64,000 bases of DNA from Antedon mediterranea (GCF_964355755.1 NC_092677.1:28304101-28368100); one strand, 5' to 3'; positions 35,521-49,000 are shown, counted from the stretch's first letter. Notes: a model not told the origin generated them from the sequence alone. Made by a program: numbers and translations.

Positions 35521-35779
35521 AGATCTTAAAGATGTATATTTTACTCTTGAAAAAAAAATGTTTGTTGAAATATGCCATTTTAATCACAATGTTATTGATC
35601 ACTTTGACGAAAAATTGAATGGAAAAAAAAGTATTTAACTCAAAAAATTGTAATTTAATAGTAAACAAAATAGTCAAACTGGCTTCCAGCCAAAGGGTTT
35701 TTGGTTGAATTGAACCATTATTAAATTAATTAAATGTATAATTACAAATAAACATCCGACCTACCAACGAATGACAATA

Positions 35780-35799
35780 ATGAATATTCATGACTTGCT
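35780..35799 (+). promoter_or_regulatory. Palindromic element shared by both ABCA upstream regions, gene B copy
   Basis: ATGAATATTCATGACTTGCT matches the gene A copy (15738-15758) except for one missing A. It lies 1.3 kb upstream of the gene B start and just outside the MITE at 35839. The surrounding sequence is not otherwise alike, which is why the match is notable. Confidence 0.5.
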
Positions 35800-35838
35800 A
35801 CCTGCGCACGTCACTCTGACCTCGAAAAGTACTGTAAT

Positions 35839-36161
35839 CAAAGAACTTATAACACAAGAATCTCCTGTTCGTCCGAAGCGCGTAACAATTTCGAAAGGCA
35901 TTGTGGGATAGAATAGAGCTATGGGTGGCGCCATTGTGAGCCATGGAGTAGGGCGCCCGCATCAAATTAGAAAGTCAAAATCATAGAGGGGATCTGCTAA
36001 TACTCTAGAGGGGTAGAGTAATTGACTTCCTAGTTTGGAGGGGGCGCTGCTCCATGCTGTGAAATGGCGTCGCCCAGTTTGACCTTTTAACCCTGTACTT
36101 CCGATACTGTGTTTTGAATGCAAATTGAAGAACAGGAGATTCTTGTGTTATAAGTTCTTTG
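35839..36161. mobile_element. 323-bp MITE with perfect 32-bp inverted repeats, upstream of gene B
   Basis: Positions 35839-35870 (starting CAAAGAACTTATAACACAAG) recur as a perfect inverted copy at 36130-36161. Both sides carry the direct repeat CTGTAAT (35832-35838 and 36162-36168), a 7-bp target duplication. The interior is GC-richer than its surroundings and has no coding capacity. The superfamily is uncertain: hAT elements make 8 bp and Dada-type elements 6-7 bp. Confidence 0.88.
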
Positions 36162-36168
36162 CTGTAAT

Positions 36169-37077
36169 CCGATTCCAATTACCCATCACTCGCTGCAGCA
36201 CACTCTGTCCGTATAGTATTAAATGCATGCATTATCCGTTGCTGCTTGAAGGAAATGAAGGGCTGTCGGTCAACATTCATTTGAAGTATAATATCAAGTC
36301 ATAGCACTAGTTATTATAGGACCAAAGGTAGATTAATATACTTATGAATTCATGTAATACATTGTATTTAATATTGTATTTCAATTTTAGGCCCATCCAG
36401 GGCTGCCATCAGTAGTTTGAAATGATGGGCGTAGGAAATGTCATCTTGCAATACGTCACGCATCGCTGGTTTTTATAAACTTGGGAATTCCAGAGTTTAT
36501 TCCAACTTAAACCACCATGCTCTATCGTAGGCCTACATACAGCTAACTAGGCTATACATATATTATAGGCCTACTATTGATAATATTTTGTGTTGGGTTT
36601 TAAAGTACTAAAGTGCATTAGGATTAGCACCCAGTTAGTATGTGTACCTGCTATATATACATATATATATATAATAATAATAATAATAATAAATGAAAAC
36701 TTATATAGCGCCGGTATCCTCCACCCGGGCCATGTGGCGCTCATGGCGCATATACATCTATTGTATTGTATTTAACAACAAAACTTAAGTAACTGTGTTG
36801 GTTTAAATTGAATTTAAATAACAAAACCTCTATTTATAAATTATAGGCCTAAAGTTTAGCCAACCAAGGTCATGTACAGTATATAATTTAAATGTGTTAC
36901 CATGGTCTTATTAGAATTTAACTGAGTCATTAAAAACTATGATTGAAGGGCATAGTGAATTGGGACTTTTTACCCAACGTGTTTGAGAACATTGTAATTT
37001 CTACTGGGAATTGTAACCAGCGTTTGGATTGCACATTCTTCAATATAGCCTACGATAGTGACTTTTTAAAATTTCAG
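36169..37077. other. 5' flank of gene B; no coding exon recognised
   Basis: Contains a (TAA)n tract near 36673-36692 and several TAGGCCTA palindromes (36528, 36565 and 36843). The first coding exon of gene B has an acceptor (AAATTTCAG, ending 37077) before its ATG, so an untranslated exon should lie here or further upstream; I could not fix it. Confidence 0.45.
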
Positions 37078-37096
37078 GCGATTATCTCTGCTGTTT

Positions 37097-40000
37097 ATGA
37101 TGGGTTTGAAACTGAGGCAATTCAAGTTGCTGCTTTGGAAGAATTGGATTCTACAGGTTGGTCCTCATTTTATTTCAGGGTGCTATATTTAATTCAAGTA
37201 TTTTATTTTCAGGTTCCTCATGGTGCTATATTTGATTTAAATAATCATTGAAAATGCCTGTGCAGTAGTAAATAAACGTACAGATATAATTTTTGTTTCT
37301 TTAAACAATCATTGTTTCTGAGTGTGTGCAGAATATATTTTCCGAGCCAACAGCTATATTATCGTTGGCTGTGATGTCATGATTTTAATACTTCTTGTGG
37401 AACACACAGAAATCAGTATCTCCATTTCTGTTGGTCTATAATTAGGACTAATTTCCGCAGTAAGAAGAGAAAGACCAGTCAATGGCAACAACAATATTTC
37501 CTTCAATAATGAAAAAAGTAACTTGTTAATTATCCTTTAAATTTGGAAGGAGAATGATTTATAAGCTGAGTTAATTAGGCCTATCGCCCGTATTCTTAAA
37601 CCGGACTTTAGTCGTAGTTCGAGCTAAAACTAAAAAAATGACGTCATTTTAATTCATAAACCGAACTTCAACTAAATCACCGACTAAATCAGGCCAACCT
37701 CGACTAAATCGAGACGGATTTTGATCGATTTTTTTAGTCCTGGAGGGTGCAGACTAAATGGTCAACTAAATGGTTTTTAAACGATGTTTATAAAAAACGT
37801 AACAGTCATTGAGTTGTTATATTGGCCAGATATTGACGAATGAAATATCTATATTTATATTAGCTTAATTAAATATACATTGGTATATGTTATAATAATG
37901 AAAATCATCTTTATTTACAACTGTATACAAATTACATAATTTTCTTAGCGCAAGTCCGACTTCAACTACGTCACGCCATAGCGACAATGGCAGATGCGGA
38001 AATTCACCACGCGATGGAATGTTTAGTGGGCCTAGCGCTTTCTTGTCACGCTATGAAGTGCGTGGTTCGTCGTGATCATACTTTGTTGGGGGCCTAGAAA
38101 ATATAAAAGTTACCGTACCGCCATGGTTCCTAAATATATTGTGAAGATTTTGTTTGTTGTTAATCAAAAGTACTTCACTGTTAAATTAATACTGACAGAT
38201 CTTGTTCTAATAATTAACGATTAAAATTATTTTTCATGTATAGTCCTGATGCGTAAAAAGTGTTGTAAGAAAATGGAAAGTGATATCAATGCGCAAAATT
38301 TCGTCTGCTCCTCAAATACTCTCTTGTCATTGGCCAATGTATAGCCTTTGTTACCCAGACGTGTGCAACTCGACTAAAAGCTCGACTTCATTAAGTCGAA
38401 CTGCAAACTTCGACTACTTCGTTTTTTAATCGAATTTGAAGTAATAGCTCGAACTACGACTTTTCCAAGTCGAACTTCGAACTATGACTAAAGTCCGGTT
38501 TAAGAATACGGGCGTATGTCTTTCTGAAAGAAAGAAACACATAACCATACAATGCAGTAGTTCTACATGTCGTCATAATAATAATAATAATAATAATGAA
38601 TTAGTATTTCAACACTAATTTCATTCCTAATTAATATTAAATTATTGAATCGTATCACGATAACGGTAGGTATTTCATGGAGTTATACACAATTTTTTTC
38701 TTCAGTTTAAAGATATATTTTCCACTGAAAAAATAATTTTTTTACATATTTGTATACCTATACTACCTTTCTTACATATTGTATTCATATAAAAACATAA
38801 ATGATAAATAAAAAGTGTAATTCGCTTCAGCATTAAAATTCAAAGTCTGATTTTATTGATCATAAATTTTCATGTTTTTGTATTCTGTTTGAAATTATAA
38901 TTGGGGAAAAAACACACATTATATTTAACCTTCCTCTCCAATTTGGTCCATTAACCAATTTGGTCCATTAACTAATCCATGTACTACTAAAAATGTAATG
39001 AACTTGTTTTAAATTGTAGATCCGTCGACCAATCGGAACCGTCTTTGAAATCCTTCTTCCGCTGGCTTTTACAGCATTGCTGTTACTGGCAAAGTAGGTA
39101 TTTTAATAATGACAACATGTTGGAGATGACTGTCACTTTAACTGACATGAATTAAAATGTTTACTTGTTTAAACAATATTATTTTAATAATAGATATATA
39201 ATTTATTAATGATATTTAACTAATAACAATATATACAGTAATACTAATAATTAGAGCTATCAAATGACTCTGTTTCTAAGAAAATAATTCTGTGAACTGA
39301 ATTCAAAGTTACTTGGGTTATCAGTATTATTTTTTTTTTAGCGACTATCAGGTAGATTTAGTACTAGAGTAGTTTAAGAGTATAGGGTTAGGTTAGGTTT
39401 AGGTCAGGAGACTTGTACTAAATTGTAAAGTTACTCAGGTTTGGCATCTATTCTTCTATCGGGTAGACTTTAGTACCATAGAGTAGTTTACGAGTATAGT
39501 CGGGAGACTTTAGTACCATGTTGTACGAGTTTAAGTCAGGAGACTTTAGTACCATATTGTAAGAGTTTAAGTCAGGAGACTTGTACTAAATTGTAAAGTT
39601 ACTCAGGTTTTGGCATCTATTCTTCTATCAGGTAGACTTTAGTACCATAGAGTAGTTTACGAGTATAGTCAGGAGACTTTAGTACCATATTGTACGAGTT
39701 TAAGTCAGGAGACTTGTACTAAATTGTAAAGTTACTCAGGTTAGGCATCTATTCTTCTATCGTGTAGACTTTAGTACCATATTGTAGTTTACGAGTATAG
39801 TCAGGAGACTTAGTACCATATTGTACGAGTTTAAGTCAGGAGACTTTAGTACCATATTGTACGAGTTTAAGTCAGGAGACTTGTACTAAATTGTAAAGTT
39901 ACTCAGGTTTGGCATCTATTCTTAGGTAGACTTCATTTATAACCGTAGTTACAAGTAATTATAAGCAGGACTCGTACATTTTGGCCTTCAATTTAATTCA

Positions 40001-43000
40001 AGTTGAATTTAAGGTATAGCAAAGCTTGTAATACTGATCTATTAAATAAATTATATTTCTGAATTATATTTTTTACTTAGTACTAGTCACGGATTTAAAT
40101 AATAATAATACAAATTAACCTTTGAGTTGGTTATTTAATATATTATTCATACAATTCTGCATTGAATTTTGCACAAAAAAGTGTTTTTTGTTATTTAGTG
40201 CAATAGCTCATTAAAAGATTGTACCTTTATACAATTCTGCATTCGATTTTGCACAAAAAAATTAAGTACTTATTCTGTTATATAATGAAAAAGCCCTAAG
40301 GCCATAAATAATCACCATTATGCTTATGATATGATGCATGCAGTTTTTATGGTATATCCATTAAATCTATAAGATAGCTGTCTCACATACAACAATAATT
40401 TGATAAATACCACACAACAATTAAACTGTATCTCAACTTCAAAGTATTGATTTTCTTTCTAGAATCCTCATTACAACACAAGATAAATGCTTTAGTAAGT
40501 ATGATATTATATTTATGTGACTCTTGCATCCCTTTCACATCAAATAATAACAAAACTCAGGTGATATGGTTGATGTGAATACTAAAAAATCAAACACTTC
40601 GGAGTCTGGGGGTCAATCACCTGAATTCTCTCTGGCGGGCAAACTCTGGAAATGTGAAAGGTACCAACTGTAAACTGAGATGTTTATCCTCTCACGATCA
40701 ATCATTCAATGCTTTAGTTTTATTCTGAAATACTACTTTAAATATTTGTACAAAAATATAAACAGGTCTAAAAGATAATAATTAGTATAAATAAAGTATA
40801 TAAAATATTATAAATTAAAAGTATTCTGATGATCATCGAGATGTAAACAAACGGAATATTATTTGAATTTGTCATTGGTGATTGAATATAATTATTACAT
40901 AAACATATTTTTTTAGCTACATTTGAAACCATCGAACCATTTGATATCAATTCATATACTGAGGAATATTACTGTGACCTGGGTCTTTGTGGAAACCTGA
41001 CATATTTTCCACAAAATGATTTAAGTAAGTTTAATTTTATTTATTATATGGTGTATCTTTGTAAATAGAAACATGAATTTGATTGATGAAGTTGTAATCA
41101 ATGTTGTTGCATAAATGCTGGTTTAATACACAATATGATGATTTAATGAGTTCATAGCTATTTAGTGCATTGTCACAGTTAACTGTTAACAAATCTTATG
41201 TATCACAAAGGTCTATTTTTCTATATTTCATATTTCATCATAAATTCACTATAGACATTTTATATGAATAATCATTACAGCGAAAGCTTTGATGTTAACC
41301 GTGTCCGGTTTGATTGGTGTGCCGCTATCACAAAATTTATTCATCTCCGAGGATGCCATGGTAACAACCGTAGCCGATAATGATCATCTATATTATGGAG
41401 GTAAAATAATAATTTAAAAATGTTTTATTTATTTAATTAATAGGCCTTTTTCTAATCTTGTCAGTACTGGGTAATAACTAATATATTCTTAATGAAATGT
41501 TTGTAAACTGAATTCAATGGATGTTGATAACATCGTATGATTGTCTTAATAATTCTGTATTTTTGATTGTACAGTATTTTATATCCATATAATTATAATA
41601 CTCCTATTGTAAAAAGCTGTTGTATTGGCATTGAGGAGACAGCAACTGGCCTGCCAATGGATGTTGAATACACCATACGATTGTCTCATAACCTAGTTTT
41701 TGTATTTGATTGTACAGTATTTAATATTCAATTATAATGCTACATATTTCCTATTTTGTAACAAAGCTGTTGTATTTGACATTGAGGAAACAGCAACTGG
41801 ACTGCCAATGGATGTTGAATACACCATACGATTGTCTCATAACCTAGCTTTTCAAGAAACCTGGAATACAGATGATACATACCCACCATTTCCACAACCT
41901 GGACCACGAACTGACAAGTAAGTTTATTTTCCAAACTATTTTCATCAATGTTTTGTTTTTTTCTAAATATGTTTTAACTAGTGTTAATTCTACCTATTTT
42001 AATAATTTCTTATGTTATTATTAAAACATTTAATATTTGAGTCTTTTTTCTTGGTTCACAAATTTCATTTACTTGTACAGATCACTTGTAAAAACAGCAA
42101 CTTCATAATTATTTTTCAGTAATTATTACAAACGTTTCATAGCAATTCAATCAGCCATGGATCGTGCCATCTTGATTAGCCAATCAGCATACTTTGACCC
42201 TGTCTCAGCGGCAAGTACAAGTTTCCAGATGCAGGTAGTTTTATGTACTTAACCATTTACAATTTAAATCCATTTCAGGTCCATTTTAACCATTTACAAT
42301 TTAATTGGTTTACAAAGTAATAAATAAATGTTTGTGCTAACATCATAAAAGTCAATTTTTGTTTATATTTGAAATTAAATTTTCTTGATACTATACGACT
42401 TTGTGATAAAAAATAAATTATGTAATATATTATATTGACAGCAATTTCCGTATCCTGGATACAAGAGTGATGCATTCATTTCAACGATTGATTTTCTTCT
42501 ACCATTGCTGATGGTCTTTGCTTTTATGTACTCAGGAGGCATTATTGTAAAGGTTTGCCATCAATCAATATTATTATCACCTAACAAGCAATTGAAACAA
42601 CTACCAAAACAAAAATTAAAACAAACAACTACAAAGCAACAAAAACATTATTATTATTGATCAACCTATTACTAATTTCATTATTTAATTTCAGGAACTT
42701 GTGATTGAGAAAGAGACGCGTTTAAAAGAAAGTATGAAAATGATGGGATTGGCTAACTGGCTCCACTGGCTGGCATGGTTTGTCAAAACCTATTCATTTC
42801 TACTCATTTCAATCATACTCATCGTCATACTTTTTAAGGTTTGTTCATCATTTCAAAATCTGTCCAATAAACAAGATCTATCGTTCATATCATGAACATG
42901 ATGTTTCATTAAGAAACACCTTTACTTGTAGCATTATCATCAATATCATCAATCGAATTTTATATCTTGATATTCTAAGTTCCTTGCACCTACAATTGCT

Positions 43001-46000
43001 GGGGAACAGTGCGGAGGTGTTTGGATCATCTTCATTGTTTTTTTTGTTGCCATTAATTGGTTGTTTTTGGTTAGCCTATTTCCTGCTCAGAGTCTAGATA
43101 ATTTTAATAATCAACAAACACTCAAAGCGCTCTGATCTTTATGAAATAGCGCTATATAAATGTCGCATTAATATAGTATTATTATATTAGTATTATTATA
43201 GTATTATTTGCATTCATTTGTCAGGTTTTTTCTTGCTCCTCATGTACTTCATATTTTCTCTCTATAGGCTGGCAAAGTGCTTGAGCATGGTGATGGGCTG
43301 GTTATTTTCATTTTCTTCATGACCTGGATATTAGCCAGCACCATGTGGAGTTTTATGATTAGTGTATTTTTCTCAAAATCTCGTCTTGGGTTTATCTTTG
43401 GTCTACTGATGTGGTTCCTCAGTTATCTGCCATTGTTCATTCTACCCTACGATGAAACATCAGGGTAAGTAGTTCTACTGATGTGGTTCGTCAGTTATCT
43501 GCCATTGTTCATTCTACCCTACGATGAAACATCAGGGTAAGTAGTTCTACTGATGTGGTTCCTCAGTTATCTGCCATTGTTCATTCTACCCTACGATGAA
43601 ACATCAGGGTAAGTAGTTCTACTGATGTGGTTCCTCAGTTATCTGCCATTGTTCATTCTACCCTACGATGAAACATCAGGGTAAGTAGTTCTACTGATGT
43701 GGTTCCTCAGTTATCTGCCGTTGTTCATTCTACCTTACGATGAAACATCAGGGTAAGTAGTTCTACTGATGTGGTTCCTCAGTTATCTGCCATTGTTCAT
43801 TCTACCTTACGATGAAACATCAGGGTAAGTAGTTCTACTGATGTGGTTCCTCAGTTATCTGCCATTGTTCATTCTACCTTACGATGAAACATCAGGGTAA
43901 GTAGTTCTACTGATGTGGTTCCTCAGTTATCTGCCATTGTTCATTCTACCTTACGATGAAACATCAGGGTAAGTAGTTCTACTGATGTGGTTCCTCAGTT
44001 ATCTGCCATTGTTCATTCTACCCTACGATGAAACATCAGGGTAAGTAGTTCTACTGATGTGGTTCCTCAGTTATCTGCCATTGTTCATTCTACCCTACGA
44101 TGAAACATCAGGGTAAGTAGTTCTACTGATGTGGTTCGTCAGTTATCTGCCGTTGTTTATTCTACCTTACGATGAAACATCAGGGTAAGTAGTTCTACTG
44201 ATGTGGTTCCTCAGTTATCTGCCATTGTTCATTCTACCCTACGATGAAACATCAGGGTAAGTAGTTCTACTGATGTGGTTCCTCAGTTATCTGCCATTGT
44301 TCATTCTACCCTACGATGAAACATCAGGGTAAGTAGTTCTACTGATGTGGTTCCTCAGTTATCTGCCATTGTTCATTCTACCCTACGATGAAACATCAGG
44401 GTAAGTAGTTCTACTGATGTGGTTCCTCAGTTATCTGCCATTGTTCATTCTACCCTACGATGAAACATCAGGGTAAGTAGTTCTACTGATGTGGTTCCTC
44501 AGTTATCTGCCATTGTTCATTCTACCTTACGATGAAACATCAGGGTAAGTAGTTCTACTGATGTGGTTCGTCAGTTATCTGCCATTGTTCATTCTACCCT
44601 ACGATGAAACATCAGGGTAAGTAGTTCTACTGATGTGGTTCGTCATTTATCTGCCATTGTTCATTCTACCTTACGATGAAACATCAGGGTAAGTAGTTCT
44701 ACTGATGTGGTTCGTCAGTTATCTGCCATTGTTCATTCTACCCTACGATGAAACATCAGGGTAAGTAGTTCTACTGATGTGGTTCGTCAGTTATCTGCCA
44801 TTGTTCATTCTACCTTACGATGAAACATCAGGGTAAGTAGTTCTACTGATGTGGTTCCTCAGTTATCTGCCATTGTTCATTCTACCCTACGATGAAACAT
44901 CGGGGTAAGTAGTTCTACTGATGTGGTTCCTCAGTTATCTGCCATTGTTCATTCTACCCTACGATGAAACATCAGGGTAAGTAGTTCTACTGATGTGGTT
45001 CCTCAGTTATCTGCCATTGTTCATTCTACCTTACGATGAAACATCAGGGTAAGTAGTTCTACTGATGTGGTTCGTCAGTTATCTGCCATTGTTCATTCTA
45101 CCCTACGATGAAACATCAGGGTAAGTAGTTCTACTGATGTGGTTCCTCAGTTATCTGCCATTGTTCATTCTACCCTATGATGAAACATCAGGGTAAGTAG
45201 TTCTACTGATGTGGTTCGTCAGTTATCTGCCATTGTTCATTCTACCTTACGATGAAACATCAGGGTAAGTAGTTCTACTGATGTGGTTCCTCAGTTATCT
45301 GCCATTGTTCATTCTACCCTACGATGAAACATCAGGGTAAGTAGTTCTACTGATGTGGTTCCTCAGTTATCTGCCGTTGTTTATTCTACCCTACGATGAA
45401 ACATCAGGGTAAGTAGTTCTACTGATGTGGTTCCTCAGTTATCTGCCATTGTTCATTCTACCCTACGATGAAACATCAGGGTAAGTAGTTCTACTGATGT
45501 GGTTCCTCAGTTATCTGCCATTGTTCATTCTACCTTACGATGAAACATCAGGGTAAGTAGTTCTACTGATGTGGTTCCTCAGTTATCTGCCATTGTTCAT
45601 TCTACCCTACGATGAAACATCAGGGTAAGTAGTTCTACTGATGTGGTTCCTCAGTTATCTGCCATTGTTCATTCTACCTTACGATGAAACATCAGGGTAA
45701 GTAGTTCTACTGATGTGGTTCCTCAGTTATCTGCCATTGTTCATTCTACCTTACGATGAAACATCAGGGTAAGTAGTTTATAATACAGATATATGATACA
45801 GACAAATAAGATTTTTTATAGCAGTATATTTTAAGCAAGTAAGGTTATTCATTATCTTATATTTTTTCTTCTCTGTTTCAGCTCTACTAAAACTCTATGT
45901 TGTTTCTTGCCTAACTCTGCAATGGGCTATGCAATGAATTGTATTCTACGATATGAGAGTAGTGAGGAGGGAATTCAGTGGAGCAACATCGGTAGAAGTC

Positions 46001-49000
46001 CCGCGACTGGAGATTCTTTCAATTTAGGAAACTGTTTTCTTATGCTTTTACTTGATAGCTTCATCTTTTTCATCATCATGTGGTAAGTATTATTTTTGAG
46101 TGGAATACCTTCAGATGTTTTTAATGTATCAAGTCTCCATAGGTTTAGTAGTTATAGCTTGTCTATTCATCTATTTCTAAAACAACTCAGAAACATAAAA
46201 GCATAGATCGTGTATACGAGTACTTACTATGAAATAGTCAATAGAAGTGATTATCATTTTAGGTATGTAGAGCAAGTGTTTCCAGGCAAATATGGTATTC
46301 CACAACCAATTAATTTTCCTTTTAAGAAGTCATACTGGTGTGGAAATGTAGTGCATGTTTCTCCTGATGATGAAGCACAGGTACTGTATGCTGTTTCTCT
46401 TACTTAATTAAATGTTTAAGTCAAATAAAATTTAATACTTTTATAGAGTTTCTATACTCTGCTGTTATGATACATGTTACTTCTTTTGCAATTTTGTACA
46501 GATAGCCATGAATAACATCGATAACAAAAATCATGAAAGTGCCCCAAACATTGAAGTTGGTATTGATATTAAGAATCTGCGAAAGGTTTACAAGGTAAGT
46601 AAAATTACATTTTACAAGGTTTACAAGGTTAGGTTTACAAGGTAAGTAAAATTACATTTTACAAGGTTTAGGTTAGGTTTACAGTAAAATTACATTTTAG
46701 TGATATTACTATTCATACATTAAATACTGAACTCTATGATTTAAAAAAATATCTTCGTTTAGAGTTCAGTTGGGAAAAAACTTGCTGTGGACGACCTCTC
46801 ACTGAAGATGTACAAAGGTCAAATAACATCTCTTCTTGGTCACAACGGAGCTGGTAAAACTACTACAATGTCCATCTTGACCGGTTTATTTCCACCAACT
46901 TCAGGCTCAGCTACTATCAATGGCAAGAGTATTGTGACAGACATTCAATCTGTACGGTCAAGTCTCGGCTTATGTCCACAGCACAATGTCTTGTTTGATC
47001 GTCTGACGGTTAAAGAACATCTGGATTTCTTTATTAATCTAAAGGTAATCAACAATTAACTATTAGTAACCATTTATATTATACAGTCACGTGTCAATAA
47101 AAAATCATTATTAACAAATTTGTGCTTTGTTTTATAGGGTAAAAGTGGTGCAGAAGCCAATGCTGAAGTAAGGTCAATGATAGAAGACTTACAACTGGTT
47201 GACAAGACTAACACAGCATCCAGTTCACTGTCAGGTGGCATGAAACGAAAACTGAGGTAAACTTCTTCTCCATTTATCTACAAATGCTGATTTTAACTCT
47301 GATTTTATAGAAACGCAATTATTCCATTAAAAAAATATGTATTTGTCACATATTCTGTATTTTAGTTGTGCGATTGCTTTGATTGGAGGATCAGAAGTTG
47401 TGATTCTAGATGAGCCTACCTCTGGCATGGATCCATATGCACGTCGGGCTACTTGGGATTTGTTATTAAAGTACAAAGCAGGAAAGACCATGGTACTCAC
47501 TACACACTTCATGTAAGTAATGTATACAATATTTTAATTATCTTCAGATAATCTTTTTCAAATGTAACAGGTCCGCAATTGTATATATGTTATAAATACA
47601 GATTTTCGCACCGCTGCTTTAGCCAGCTATGTCCGAAGAGGATATACTCATTAAGAAGCTTTATCATCGTAGTAGCTATAGTTCTAAGGCCGACAGTTTT
47701 GGGAATTTGTAAACTCGACTATAATTTATAGGTCCCAGCTGCTGGACCCAAAAAACGTATAAAGCGAGTCTATGAGGGCTCACGGTTGAACGATTTTGCA
47801 TTCTCGCTCTTTGATTGGTTGGCGAGAATCAACAGACTGAGGAAGAATTTTCTCACTTGTACCGCCGTAAAGTCACGTTGTCTAGAGGGTATTCAGTTGC
47901 ATGCCTACAGGTTGGGCTCACACACACACAGCACATTAAAGTTCAAAATTTACCATTTTTAAATGCCATTTTTTAATTAGTAGATTAATATTTTGTTGGA
48001 TAGGTACACATGTCTTCTTTCAAATTGTTGAAAATTAGCAGAAATATCAATTATTCAATGAAATACAACCAGATTACTAACACCCAACAAAATGGCCATG
48101 ATGTGATTTATAATTAAATAGCTATGTTAGATTTTGTGTATTTTTGCGATTAACCAACATATTTTTATTTTGTTACACGTTTCCATGGCAACAAAATGTT
48201 CATAAATTATTAAAAATTGTGTATTTATAGTACAATTAACTAGTGAAAAAATTGGCATAATGTGATTCTTAATTAAAGAACTATCTTTGATTTGTATGTA
48301 TTTTTGCAATTAAAGAACATCTTTTAATAATTAATCATTTAATATATCTGAAGAAAGAACAATGATTAATTTTAAAATGTCGAGTGGCGTTTTTTGTAAG
48401 AAATATTTCTTATTTACTTTAGGGACGAGGCCGATTTGTTGGGAGATCGTATTGCCATCATGGCACACGGACAACTACTCTGCAGCGGCAGCTCTCACTT
48501 TCTTAAAAACCGATATGGAGTTGGTTATCACATGACACTGGTTAAGAATGAAAATTGCCAAGTTGATCAACTTACAAAAATTATTCAAGATTATGTACCT
48601 GGAAGTTATCTGGAGTCAAATATTGGTGCAGAGCTTGCTTATATTTTACCAGGGGACAGTACCTCACAGTTTCAATCGCTTTTTGAAAATGTTGAAGGTA
48701 CTGTATACTTTATGTTGAAGGTACTGTATACTTTATGTTGAAGGTACTGTATACTTTATGTTGAAGGTACTGTATACTTTATGTTGAAGGTACTGTATAC
48801 TTTATGTTGAAGGTACTGTATACTTTATGTTGAAGGTACTGTATACTTTATGTTGAAGGTACTGTATACTTTAGCCGATAATGTAGCATTATCATACACA
48901 CCAGATGCTCCACAATAATATAGTATATTTACATTTCTCTTTCTTTGTGTTGCAGCAAAGCGAACAAGTCTCGGCGTTGAAAGTTTTGGTGTGTCCATCA

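Larger units (their letters stand above)
37097..46082 (+). other. ABCA3: Gene B: TM1, first luminal domain and TMD1
   Basis: Exons 1-11. N-terminus [19 protein letters not shown]1 in exon 2 ([19 protein letters not shown]). The luminal domain of exon 4 is 13 residues shorter than in gene A. The family motif QFPYPGY starts exon 8. Exon 9 ([17 protein letters not shown]) is almost identical to gene A at DNA level, while exons 2-8 and 10-11 are well diverged. Confidence 0.85.
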
